Source: an uncultured Christensenella sp. (GTDB lineage Bacteria; Bacillota; Clostridia; Christensenellales; UBA1242). From it: a stretch of 7,452 nucleotides of DNA. This document shows positions 1 through 6,322 of this stretch, in pieces (positions within the stretch are counted from its first letter, which is position 1; each line of letters opens with the position of its first letter). The stretch spans positions 1 through 7,452 of the forward strand of contig CASFFI010000006.1 of the NCBI GenBank assembly GCA_949293925.1. Direction: 5' to 3'. The position numbers and the translations under genes are program-made. Below the pieces are notes generated by a model. That model was not told where the DNA came from. It saw only the letters and a program-made list of their open reading frames with translations, and searched no databases.

Positions 1-20
1 ATTGCATTATATACTTTTTT

Positions 21-38
21 GTTCTTTTTTGCAAGAAC
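21..38 (+). terminator. Weak hairpin, possible terminator of an upstream gene
   Basis: GTTCTT (21-26) and AAGAAC (33-38) can pair around a 6-base loop. The sequence after it is T-rich but interrupted by A, so this is a poor intrinsic terminator. It would end a gene left of the window, which cannot be seen. Confidence 0.22.
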
Positions 39-81
39 TATTATTATTTTTAATTATTTCATTACATAATTTTTTTTACTA

Positions 82-110
82 TTGATAATTTGTTTTTGTT
101 TTGTTATAAT
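82..110 (+). promoter_or_regulatory. Sigma-A-type promoter for the signal peptidase gene
   Basis: TTGATA (82-87) and TATAAT (105-110) are separated by 17 bases. TG at 102-103 followed by one base makes an extended -10. Transcription should start about 6-8 bases after position 110, at 116-118, which coincides with the ATG at 117. There is therefore almost no 5' leader. Confidence 0.75.
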
Positions 111-116
111 ATTATT

Positions 117-848
117 ATGAATTCAATTAAGGAAGATTCTATTACTAGAGTATTAGTGAAAATGGCAAAAATATCCATTTTTATCTTTGCTGTTTTAGTC
201 TTTGCTGTTGCCGTTTTCAACTTTACGTTTATCAAAACAACAGTGAAAGGGTCTTCAATGTATCCTACTTTAAATAGTAGTGTTACTACAACAGGTACTT
301 TGGGCGATACAGTTTATATCAATCGATTTAATCACGGCGATGTAGGAGATATTGTTGTAGCAAAGGTTGACCATTGGATAAATTTAGATGATTCAAAATA
401 TATTATCAAACGACTAATTGGTCTTCCTGGAGATGAAATTACTATTAAAAAAGTTCAGGGTGAAAAAAAATTAACTATTCTTTGTAACAATAAAGAAGTG
501 TTTTCATATTCTTATTCTGAGTCAAGTGAATATGATGTTTATTCATATTATAATTTTTTGAATTATGTAACAGATAACAGATTTGATTCATCTAGGATAA
601 TTAATGCTCAATATTTAAGATATGATTCTATAACAAATAAAAATCTTTACACAGGTACAATAAAATTAAAAGACGGAGAGGCTTTCATCATGGGCGATAA
701 TATGGCTGTTTCGCACGACAGTACAATGGAAGGACCAGTGCAAATATCAAATATTATAGGAAGGGTAGATATTATTTTAGACAGTCAAAAATCTAGCAAG
801 GCAGATTTAGTTTTAGAAATTTTAAAAATGGTTTTCAATATTAATTAA
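117..848 (+). CDS. lepB: Type I signal peptidase (S26 family)
   Basis: This 243-residue membrane protease cleaves signal peptides from exported preproteins on the outer face of the membrane. One hydrophobic helix (about residues 18-37) anchors it. The nucleophile motif GSSMYPT gives Ser47, IIKRLIGLPGD gives the general base Lys98, and GDNMAVSHDS (193-202) matches the conserved C-terminal box, with Thr where Arg usually follows DS. About 65 residues lie between the Lys box and that last box, so domain II is rather long. I chose ATG 117: an upstream in-frame TTG at 90 lies inside the promoter spacer and would probably not be transcribed. No Shine-Dalgarno site precedes 117, and the promoter predicts a leaderless message. 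ATG 162 (228 residues, still with the helix) is an alternative but also lacks a clear Shine-Dalgarno site. The gene stands alone and converges on the GT8 gene. Confidence 0.92.
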   Translation: MNSIKEDSITRVLVKMAKISIFIFAVLVFAVAVFNFTFIKTTVKGSSMYPTLNSSVTTTGTLGDTVYINRFNHGDVGDIVVAKVDHWINLDDSKYIIKRLIGLPGDEITIKKVQGEKKLTILCNNKEVFSYSYSESSEYDVYSYYNFLNYVTDNRFDSSRIINAQYLRYDSITNKNLYTGTIKLKDGEAFIMGDNMAVSHDSTMEGPVQISNIIGRVDIILDSQKSSKADLVLEILKMVFNIN

Positions 849-864
849 TAATTTTAAGTTTCGT

Positions 865-880
865 AAAATGTAACATTTTT
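865..880 (+). terminator. Weak hairpin between convergent genes
   Basis: AAAATG (865-870) can pair with CATTTT (874-879) around a 3-base loop, followed by little more than one extra T before A. It sits between the convergent signal peptidase and GT8 stops, where a terminator is expected, but the stem is weak and AT-rich. Confidence 0.25.
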
Positions 881-908
881 ATAATTATAATTTTTTTATA
901 TTTTTTAA

Positions 909-1721
909 TTAATTTTCAATTAAAATATTTTTAAATTCATTATATATATCATCGTAATTGTGGATTTTATATTTTTTATGAACTAATTCAATCTGCCATG
1001 GCTTGATATTGATTGTATGAAAAAAGGGGAGCCACTTAATTCTTTTACAGAAATGATGTACAATCGTGTCGTTTTTAATTTTTCCTTGTTCATTAAATTT
1101 TCTTGGAAGATACAATACTTTTTTTGCACATTTATTTAATGCTGTCTGGTCTGGGAATGCCATTTTTTTATTTACACATAATTCTTTTACCTTTTCAAAT
1201 AAATTTGTTTCTATTATCATTTTTTTGTTAATTAGCATCATACCAGAATTAAAATAATTGTGTTTTATAAATATTTTTCCGTACCTATCTAATACAACTC
1301 CTAATTCGTAATTTGATATATCAATATCGAATAAATTTTTTATATCGCCATTAATCATTATGTCAGTATCTAAATATATGAATTTGTCCGGAAGAACACT
1401 TAACTTAACAGAAAATAATCTTAAAAAAGTGTATGGAGTATAAAAACTTAATTTGTTTTTAGAGGAAATTACCCATTCATTGAACTCTTTACCTAAAGTT
1501 ATTATAGTAACATTGCTGAGTATATTTTTAGATTTTATTATTTTTTCAATTTCTTTTATATCTTTTTGTGTTATAGGGATATAATTTTTATCTAATTCTC
1601 TGATGTCTGCAGTAAAAATATAAACATTAAGTGGAGATTTTGTGTGCTTTATCATAGACAATAAACATAATAATATTCCATTTTTAACTTTAAGATTTCC
1701 ACAAAAAAGCAGATTAATCAT
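909..1721 (-). CDS. Family 8 glycosyltransferase (GT8, LgtC/GspA-like)
   Basis: This 270-residue GT-A fold enzyme probably transfers a sugar from a nucleotide-sugar donor to an envelope acceptor; donor and acceptor cannot be read from the sequence. GT8 hallmarks appear in order: an N-terminal strand MINLLFCGN, the metal-binding DxD in YLDTDIMI (Asp118, Asp120), NYFNSGMMLIN (155-165), PDQTALN (190-196), and a C-terminal HHF (222-224) plus KPW (240-242) that normally close the active site. There is no signal peptide or membrane helix, so it is likely cytoplasmic or peripheral. I chose ATG 1721 over GTG 1727 because AAGGAG at 1733-1728 is well spaced for the ATG and touches the GTG. It overlaps the end of the acyltransferase gene by 8 bases, so its translation is probably coupled to that gene. 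Family assignment is firm, the acceptor is not. Confidence 0.9.
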   Translation of the reverse strand: MINLLFCGNLKVKNGILLCLLSMIKHTKSPLNVYIFTADIRELDKNYIPITQKDIKEIEKIIKSKNILSNVTIITLGKEFNEWVISSKNKLSFYTPYTFLRLFSVKLSVLPDKFIYLDTDIMINGDIKNLFDIDISNYELGVVLDRYGKIFIKHNYFNSGMMLINKKMIIETNLFEKVKELCVNKKMAFPDQTALNKCAKKVLYLPRKFNEQGKIKNDTIVHHFCKRIKWLPFFHTINIKPWQIELVHKKYKIHNYDDIYNEFKNILIEN

Positions 1722-2492
1722 TCTCACTCCTTTTTATATATGTAAGATATTCATAGTCACTTAAACTAGCGCGTTCATTCATTTTGTCATATACTAAATT
1801 TCTTAAATTTGAAACTTGTTCTAATTCATTTAATGATTTGTCAGGGGAAAATGGCCCATCTATATATATCTTTTGTACTGGTTTTTTAAAACGCTTTGGT
1901 TTTTTATACACCATTGTAAAGGTAAATACAGGTTTATTTTCTTTTACAGGATATTTAAAACTAGTTTCTTTAAAAGGACGAATTTTCGTGTAATATGGCC
2001 ATAAATGTGCTTCAGGATAGATAATTATAGGATTTTTCTTTGACAACAATTTTATGGCGGTATTAAACTTTTTTGCACTTGACAATGTGTCAGGTAAAGG
2101 TAATGCACCCCACATAGGTGTTAGGTGTCCGAGTATTGGTATATTTACATTGTCAGAGTTTACTATAATGTATGGTTTTTTAGGAAAACATATAAGCGAT
2201 GGACTTACCCCATCAGACAATTTATCTGTGTGATTTGAATAGACAAAATAGCCAGTATTTTTATATTTTTTTAAAACTTTTTTGTTAATATATTTTATCC
2301 TTTTAAATATTTTAAAATACGAAAAAAATATTGGATAAGTAATAAGTCGGTATGTAACAAATGAAAGTATTTTGTAAATTGGGTTTTTATGAATATATTT
2401 GTAATTTTCATTTATTTTTTTTTTTTAATTTTGAAGTCTATTATTTCATCTTCTAATTCGTTTTTGTAATATATAATTTCTTTATATTTCAT
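1714..2492 (-). CDS. PlsC-like acyltransferase, frame broken at an A12 run
   Basis: Likely a membrane-associated acyltransferase of the lysophosphatidate (PlsC/LPLAT) superfamily. Frame one starts at ATG 2492 after AAGGA (2506-2502) and encodes 26 residues ending in IKKKK, then stops at TAA 2414-2412 directly after a 12-A run. The -1 frame resumes with INENYKYIHKNP and runs to the stop at 1716-1714. Joined at the run, the product is 259 residues and looks full length: a basic N-terminus, a weakly hydrophobic segment (41-61), NHTDKLSD with the presumed catalytic His88 and Asp94 (one residue more than HX4D), LGALPLPDT-like LPLPDT (131-136), and YPEAHLWPYY (159-168) in place of the usual PEG block. 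The downstream frame has no ATG, GTG or TTG until TTG 2220, which would lose His88, so independent initiation is unlikely to give an active enzyme. It may be phase-variable, rescued by slippage, freshly mutated, or a sequencing artefact. GT8 overlaps its end. Confidence 0.82.
1728..1733 (-). promoter_or_regulatory. Shine-Dalgarno site that decides the GT8 start
   Basis: On the minus strand AAGGAG (1733-1728) is followed by 6 bases and then ATG at 1721. It lies inside the last codons of the acyltransferase gene. It fits the ATG rather than the in-frame GTG at 1727. Confidence 0.7.
2415..2426 (-). repeat. A12 homopolymer inside the acyltransferase gene
   Basis: Twelve consecutive A in the coding strand (T12 on the plus strand) read as four Lys codons and are followed at once by TAA. 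Thirteen A, or ten, would join the N-terminal 26 residues to the rest of the protein. Runs of this length are prone to replication slippage and to RNA polymerase or ribosome slippage. Confidence 0.95.
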
Positions 2493-2501
2493 TTTAAATA
2501 T

Positions 2502-2506
2502 TCCTT
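2502..2506 (-). promoter_or_regulatory. Shine-Dalgarno site of the acyltransferase gene
   Basis: On the minus strand AAGGA (2506-2502) lies 9 bases before ATG 2492. It supports initiation of the short first frame, so the 26-residue N-terminal part is a real gene start rather than chance. No clean -35/-10 pair was found upstream of it. Confidence 0.65.
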
Positions 2507-2597
2507 AATTTTTTTTATAATCGAACTATTTGATTAATTGCATACTATATTTAATATATATTTTCCTTTAAAATATAATATCTTAAAATTTGTATTT

Positions 2598-2622
2598 ATA
2601 TAAAATTTGATAAATTTTGTAT
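2598..2622. repeat. AT-rich dyad in the divergent intergenic region
   Basis: AAAATTT (2602-2608) and AAATTTT (2612-2618) are perfect inverted copies around GAT. The symmetry extends outward by a G-T wobble and three more pairs. A second smaller inverted repeat, TTTGTA-TT-TACAAA, lies at 2616-2629. Either could be an operator between the leftward envelope operon and the rightward gene at 2692, but such dyads are common by chance in DNA this AT-rich. Confidence 0.28.
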
Positions 2623-2691
2623 TTACAAATATTCAAAAAAATGGTAATATTTTGTTAAAATTAGTGTTTATATAAATATTTAGGAGGATTT

Positions 2692-3519
2692 ATGCCATCT
2701 GGGTCTAGGAGAGGAGGAAGTCATAGAAGAAGTTCAAGACGAATTAGTCGTGTTGGTGGTACTCATTTTTCGACTCGTAGAAATATATCAAATTCTTCAA
2801 ACCTTTCAAGAAATAGAATTGGTGGTCCAGCAGTTTTCTTTTATGGCGGGAATACGATTTCAAATAATGGTAAAAAGTTTGGTATAATATTTATTTTGGT
2901 ATTAATTGCTTTTTTTATAGCATTGTTTTGCGGAATATCAATTTCTAATGCTAAAGAAAATATAGAATTTATAAAAAGTGATTATTCGTATTATCAAAAT
3001 TTTATAGACAGAGCAGAGGTTAATGGATATATTGAAGATGCAACAATAACTGATATAATCTATAATGAAGATGTGAATAGGTATTATTTTACATACGAAA
3101 TAAGATATGGTTATAATAATATACTAGAGGGTTACACATTTTCAGTATATACAGAATCTGAAATTTCTAATTTTAAAATTGGACAAATCATAAAAGTTGC
3201 TGTTGATTCAAATGTCATTAATCAATTTACAGATTCGATACCATTAGATTATAAGGATATGCCTATAGAAAATGATGGCGAGTATTCAAAAGAAGTTAGA
3301 AGTAAATTAATAAATACTATAATTTTATCAACTGGATTAATTGTAATTTTTGTCTTAATTGTTATAATTGTACTAAAGAAAAGCAAACCACAAAAGGTTG
3401 AAGAAAATCCTGATAGTAATGTTAATAATGAAACCGAGAAAACTGTATGTGAATATTGTGGTTCAACTATTTCAAAACAAGATGATAAATGCCCAAATTG
3501 TGGGGCTAGTACAAGATAG
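2692..3519 (+). CDS. Two-helix membrane protein with C-terminal zinc ribbon
   Basis: I do not recognise a named gene. The 275 residues divide into four parts. An Arg/Ser/Gly-rich basic tail (1-45) and short linker precede a membrane helix (about 63-84). A predicted extracytoplasmic domain of about 120 residues follows, rich in Tyr and beta-type segments; its EGYTFSVYT and FKIGQIIKVAVDS stretches resemble DUF3592-type domains. A second helix (about 208-228) leads to KKSKPQK and a zinc ribbon with Cys253, Cys256, Cys267 and Cys270 (two CxxC pairs). By the positive-inside rule both termini are cytoplasmic. ATG 2692 is preceded by AGGAGG (2682-2687). No clear promoter or terminator was found. A signalling or scaffold role is possible but only a guess. 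Coding status is secure from the clean architecture. Confidence 0.85.
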   Translation: MPSGSRRGGSHRRSSRRISRVGGTHFSTRRNISNSSNLSRNRIGGPAVFFYGGNTISNNGKKFGIIFILVLIAFFIALFCGISISNAKENIEFIKSDYSYYQNFIDRAEVNGYIEDATITDIIYNEDVNRYYFTYEIRYGYNNILEGYTFSVYTESEISNFKIGQIIKVAVDSNVINQFTDSIPLDYKDMPIENDGEYSKEVRSKLINTIILSTGLIVIFVLIVIIVLKKSKPQKVEENPDSNVNNETEKTVCEYCGSTISKQDDKCPNCGASTR

Positions 3520-3565
3520 TTAGCAATAATTTATTTTACAATTTTTTACAAAAAAATTAAATTTA

Positions 3566-3594
3566 TTTACAATTTGATACAACTGTTATATAAT
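3566..3594 (+). promoter_or_regulatory. Promoter of the ferredoxin gene
   Basis: TTTACA (3566-3571) and TATAAT (3589-3594) are separated by 17 bases. Transcription should start near 3601, at the edge of the Shine-Dalgarno site AAGGAG (3601-3606), so the leader would be only about 10 bases. Confidence 0.65.
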
Positions 3595-3611
3595 TAAAAA
3601 AAGGAGATTTT

Positions 3612-3782
3612 ATGGTTGATGCTAATAAATGTTTAGGTTGTGGCGCTTGCGAAAGTTTATGCCCAGTGGGTGCTATCAAATTAAAAAAGGGCAAAGCGGT
3701 TATAGATGCAAAAAAATGTATTAAATGCGGTAGTTGTATGAGTCTATGTCCAGCAGAGGCTATTATAATTAAAAAGGATTAA
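3612..3782 (+). CDS. 2[4Fe-4S] ferredoxin, 56 residues
   Basis: This small cytoplasmic electron carrier has two clostridial-type iron-sulfur motifs. The first is CLGCGACESLCP with Cys7, 10, 13 and 17; the second is CIKCGSCMSLCP with Cys36, 39, 42 and 46. All eight ligands are present, each set followed by Pro, and the internal two-fold repeat and length match 2[4Fe-4S] ferredoxins of anaerobes. The start ATG follows AAGGAG by 5 bases. It has its own promoter and a terminator hairpin that begins inside its last codons, so it is probably monocistronic. Its redox partner cannot be deduced from the neighbours. Presence of such a protein supports an anaerobic host. Confidence 0.95.
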   Translation: MVDANKCLGCGACESLCPVGAIKLKKGKAVIDAKKCIKCGSCMSLCPAEAIIIKKD

Positions 3783-3793
3783 TCCTTTTTTTT
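3771..3793 (+). terminator. Intrinsic terminator overlapping the ferredoxin stop
   Basis: AAAAAGGA (3771-3778) pairs perfectly with TCCTTTTT (3783-3790) around a TTAA loop, and the T run continues to 3793. The ferredoxin TAA (3780-3782) lies in the loop. The dyad is perfectly symmetrical, but only two pairs per arm are G-C, so efficiency may be moderate. Confidence 0.75.
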
Positions 3794-3802
3794 ATTAGTT
3801 AA

Positions 3803-3832
3803 TTGACAAAATTTATAAACTTTTGATATAAT
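3803..3832 (+). promoter_or_regulatory. Promoter of valS
   Basis: Consensus TTGACA (3803-3808) and TATAAT (3827-3832) are separated by 18 bases, with TG at 3824-3825 giving an extended -10. Start near 3839 leaves a leader of about 35 bases before ATG 3874, too short for a T-box riboswitch. Confidence 0.8.
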
Positions 3833-3873
3833 ACATTTTATTAAATTATTAAAATTATTTTATTAGGAGCAAT

Positions 3874-6279
3874 ATGTTAAGCAACAAATATAATTTTACC
3901 GAATCAGAAAAAAAATGGCAAGATTATTGGAAAAATGAAAAGATTTATAGTTTTGATAAAAGAAATAATAATACATATTCAATAGATACGCCACCACCAA
4001 CGGTTAGTGGAAATTTGCATATAGGACACATTTATGGATTTGTTCAAGCAGATGCTATCGCTAGATATAAAAGAATGTGTGGGTATAATTTATTTTTCCC
4101 TATAGGTTTTGATAACAATGGATTGCCTACAGAATTGTTTGCTGAAAAACAAACAGGCATTAAGGCTTATACAAAATCTAGAAAAGAATTTAGAGATATT
4201 TGTTTAGACGTTGTAAAAAAATATAACAACAATTACAAAGAAACGCTTCTTCAGGCGGGCATTTCTGTTGATTTGGATTTAGAGTACAACACAATTAATG
4301 ATTTAGCACAGGCAACTAGTCAAAAGTCATTTATAGAATTAGTTGAAAAAGACAAAGCATACAGAAGTGATAAACCTTCTGCTTGGTGTTGTAGATGTAG
4401 GACAAGTGTTGCTAATGCTGAACTTGAAGATAAAGACATTGCTTCTACATTTAACTATTTGAATTTCAAAGTTGTAGATAGTGATGAAGTTTTGCCTATT
4501 GCTACTACTCGTCCTGAATTATTGCCTGCATGTGTTGCTGTTTTTGTAAACCCAAAAGACAATCGTTATAAAAAGTTTGTCGGTAAAAAGGTAAGAGTTC
4601 CTTTATTTGAAAACATTTGTGTAGAAGTGTTAACTGATGATTTGGTTGGTATGGAAAAAGGTACAGGGGCAGTAATGTGTTGTACTTTTGGTGACCAAAC
4701 CGATGTTGAATGGTGGAAAAAATATAACCTTGAATATAAAAAAGCAATTGAAGACGGCGGAACTATGAGTGAAATTTGTGGAAAATATGCCGGATTAAAA
4801 ATAAATGATGCAAAAAAGTTGATAATTGAAGATTTAAAATCTGCAAATTATCTATACAAACAAGATGAAATTATTCACGCAGTAAAAGTGCACGAAAGAT
4901 GTGATCAGCCAGTTGAATTGCTTTGCAAAAAACAATGGTTTATAAAGTCTTGTAGTGAAGAAGATAAAAAAATATGGTTAGAGGCGGGAGATAAGATAAA
5001 TTGGTATCCAACTAATGCTAAAAATAGATATGTTTCTTGGGTAGAAAATTTAAATCAAGATTGGAGTATATCAAGACAGAGATATTTTGGTATTCCTTTC
5101 CCTGTATGGTATTGTAAAAATTGTGGAAAAGTTATTTTAGCAAAATTAAGCCAGTTACCAGTAAATCCTATTGAATCTAAACCTTTAGAAAAATGTGAAT
5201 GTGGTTGTGCAGAATTTATTCCAGAAATTGATATTATGGATACTTGGGCGACTAGTAGTTTAACTCCTCAAATTAATTTGCATTGGGCAGAAAATGAAGA
5301 CTATTGTAATAAAAATATGCCTATGGGAATGAGGTTTGCGGGCAGAGATATAGTAAACACTTGGTGCCTTAGAACTATAATTAAAGCGCATTATCACCAA
5401 AGCAATATACCTTGGAAGAATTTGATGATTAATGGTTGGGTTATGGCTGATAAAGGTGTTAAAATTTCTAAACACTTGAATAACTCTAAAATGGATTTGC
5501 AGACTATGATTAAAACTTATTCATCAGATGTGGTAAGATATTGGTCGATAAATGGTGCGTATGGCAGAGATGTTTTATTTAGTGATGAAGAACTAAAAAA
5601 TGGCTCAAAACTTTTAAATAAAATTTACAATGTTTCAAAATTTGTTTTAATGTTTATTGATAACTATTCACCTAAAAAACCTAATGAAATTTTACCGGTT
5701 GACAGATATTATATGAACAAATTTAATCTAATGTTTGATAAGGCTTGTAAATTTTATGATGAATTTGAAATGGGTTATGCAAAGGCAGAAATTGAAAAGT
5801 ATTTTTGGGATTTTTGCGATAACTATATAGAACTTGTAAAAAACAGACTATACAAAGTTGATATTTATGGAGAGAAAGCAAAAGAATCTGCAATGTATTC
5901 TTGTTATCAGATTTTATTCTCAATGTTAAAAATGTTGTCAATTACAATGCCTCACATCTGTGAAGAAATTTATCATTCTTATTTTATAAGATTCGAAAAA
6001 TCTAAATCTATAACAACTTTAAGATTATCAAAAATTGATATTGAATATGATGAAAATTTAATGAACGCAGGTGATGATTTAATAAATGTTTTATCACAAA
6101 TTAGAACTTATAAATCTTTAAATGGATTGTCATTAAAAGATGAAATAAATCATATTCAAATAAATACTCCTAATATTGAATATTTTGAAAAGATGATGTT
6201 TGATTTAGAGCCTACTGGCAATTTGGTAAGTTATGAATTAAATAAATCAGAAAAATTAGAAGTAAGTATAAATAATTAA
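3874..6279 (+). CDS. valS: Valyl-tRNA synthetase, short form
   Basis: This class I aminoacyl-tRNA synthetase charges tRNA-Val and clears mischarged threonine in its CP1 editing domain. In order: the ATP signature PPPTVSGNLHIGH (HIGH at 49-52), CP1 editing elements TTRPELLPACVAVF (211-224) and GTGAVMCCTFGDQTD (263-277), the catalytic-core segment WSISRQRYFGIPFPVWYC (397-414), zinc-ribbon cysteines (Cys414, 417, 441, 443/445), DTWATSSL (456-463), and the second ATP loop KISKH (530-534), which keeps the key Lys533 but differs from KMSKS. An alpha-helical anticodon-binding domain fills about 600-745. At 801 residues it lacks the C-terminal coiled-coil arm of typical bacterial ValS and resembles the shorter, archaeal-like type, including the CCTFGD editing motif. 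AGGAG (3865-3869) precedes the ATG. It has its own promoter and terminator and no T-box leader. It is probably the essential housekeeping enzyme. Confidence 0.97.
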   Translation: MLSNKYNFTESEKKWQDYWKNEKIYSFDKRNNNTYSIDTPPPTVSGNLHIGHIYGFVQADAIARYKRMCGYNLFFPIGFDNNGLPTELFAEKQTGIKAYTKSRKEFRDICLDVVKKYNNNYKETLLQAGISVDLDLEYNTINDLAQATSQKSFIELVEKDKAYRSDKPSAWCCRCRTSVANAELEDKDIASTFNYLNFKVVDSDEVLPIATTRPELLPACVAVFVNPKDNRYKKFVGKKVRVPLFENICVEVLTDDLVGMEKGTGAVMCCTFGDQTDVEWWKKYNLEYKKAIEDGGTMSEICGKYAGLKINDAKKLIIEDLKSANYLYKQDEIIHAVKVHERCDQPVELLCKKQWFIKSCSEEDKKIWLEAGDKINWYPTNAKNRYVSWVENLNQDWSISRQRYFGIPFPVWYCKNCGKVILAKLSQLPVNPIESKPLEKCECGCAEFIPEIDIMDTWATSSLTPQINLHWAENEDYCNKNMPMGMRFAGRDIVNTWCLRTIIKAHYHQSNIPWKNLMINGWVMADKGVKISKHLNNSKMDLQTMIKTYSSDVVRYWSINGAYGRDVLFSDEELKNGSKLLNKIYNVSKFVLMFIDNYSPKKPNEILPVDRYYMNKFNLMFDKACKFYDEFEMGYAKAEIEKYFWDFCDNYIELVKNRLYKVDIYGEKAKESAMYSCYQILFSMLKMLSITMPHICEEIYHSYFIRFEKSKSITTLRLSKIDIEYDENLMNAGDDLINVLSQIRTYKSLNGLSLKDEINHIQINTPNIEYFEKMMFDLEPTGNLVSYELNKSEKLEVSINN

Positions 6280-6308
6280 TGCGCCACTTGACTTGGTGCA
6301 TTTTTTTT
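6280..6308 (+). terminator. Intrinsic terminator of valS
   Basis: TGCGCCA (6280-6286) pairs with TGGTGCA (6294-6300) with one G-U pair around a 7-base loop, followed by eight T (6301-6308). It begins directly after the valS stop codon. This is the strongest terminator in the window. Confidence 0.88.
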
Positions 6309-6321
6309 ATTATCCTATAAT
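6288..6321 (+). promoter_or_regulatory. Candidate promoter embedded in the valS terminator
   Basis: TTGACT (6288-6293) in the terminator loop lies 17 bases before TATCCT (6311-6316), which would start transcription at about the kinase ATG (6323). A perfect TATAAT (6316-6321) overlaps it and is 17 bases after a poor TTGGTG (6293-6298), but it would start transcription just after the ATG. Which -10 is used is unclear. No other promoter is apparent for the downstream pair. Confidence 0.45.
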
Positions 6322-6322
6322 C

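Noticed and set aside
90..116. Upstream TTG start that would lengthen the signal peptidase by 9 residues
   Set aside because: It lies between the -35 and -10 elements, upstream of the predicted transcript, and has no Shine-Dalgarno site.
1722..1727. GTG at 1727 as the GT8 start
   Set aside because: The Shine-Dalgarno site AAGGAG directly abuts it; spacing fits ATG 1721.
1066..1993. Plus-strand open frames at 1066-1257 and 1784-1993
   Set aside because: They lie opposite the well-supported GT8 and acyltransferase genes and show no protein-family features.
1714..2220. A 168-residue acyltransferase starting at TTG 2220
   Set aside because: This start would remove the NHT...D catalytic region, which is encoded in the same frame just upstream. 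The TTG is an ordinary Leu codon (residue 92).
2295..2411. ATG at 2411 on the minus strand as a restart after the A12 stop
   Set aside because: It continues the first frame, not the acyltransferase frame, and gives a 38-residue peptide unlike the family.
2652..2676. TTGTTA and TATAAA as a promoter for the gene at 2692
   Set aside because: The spacer is only 13 bases; no alternative pair with proper spacing was convincing.
3540..3558. Hairpin of A/T only (8 pairs, 3-base loop) after the gene ending at 3519
   Set aside because: It has no G-C pairs and no T run after the stem; it is expected by chance in such sequence.
4505..5941. Three antisense open frames (4505-4747, 5260-5475, 5723-5941) under valS
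   Set aside because: They are shadows of the conserved valS frame, with no Shine-Dalgarno sites and low-complexity products.
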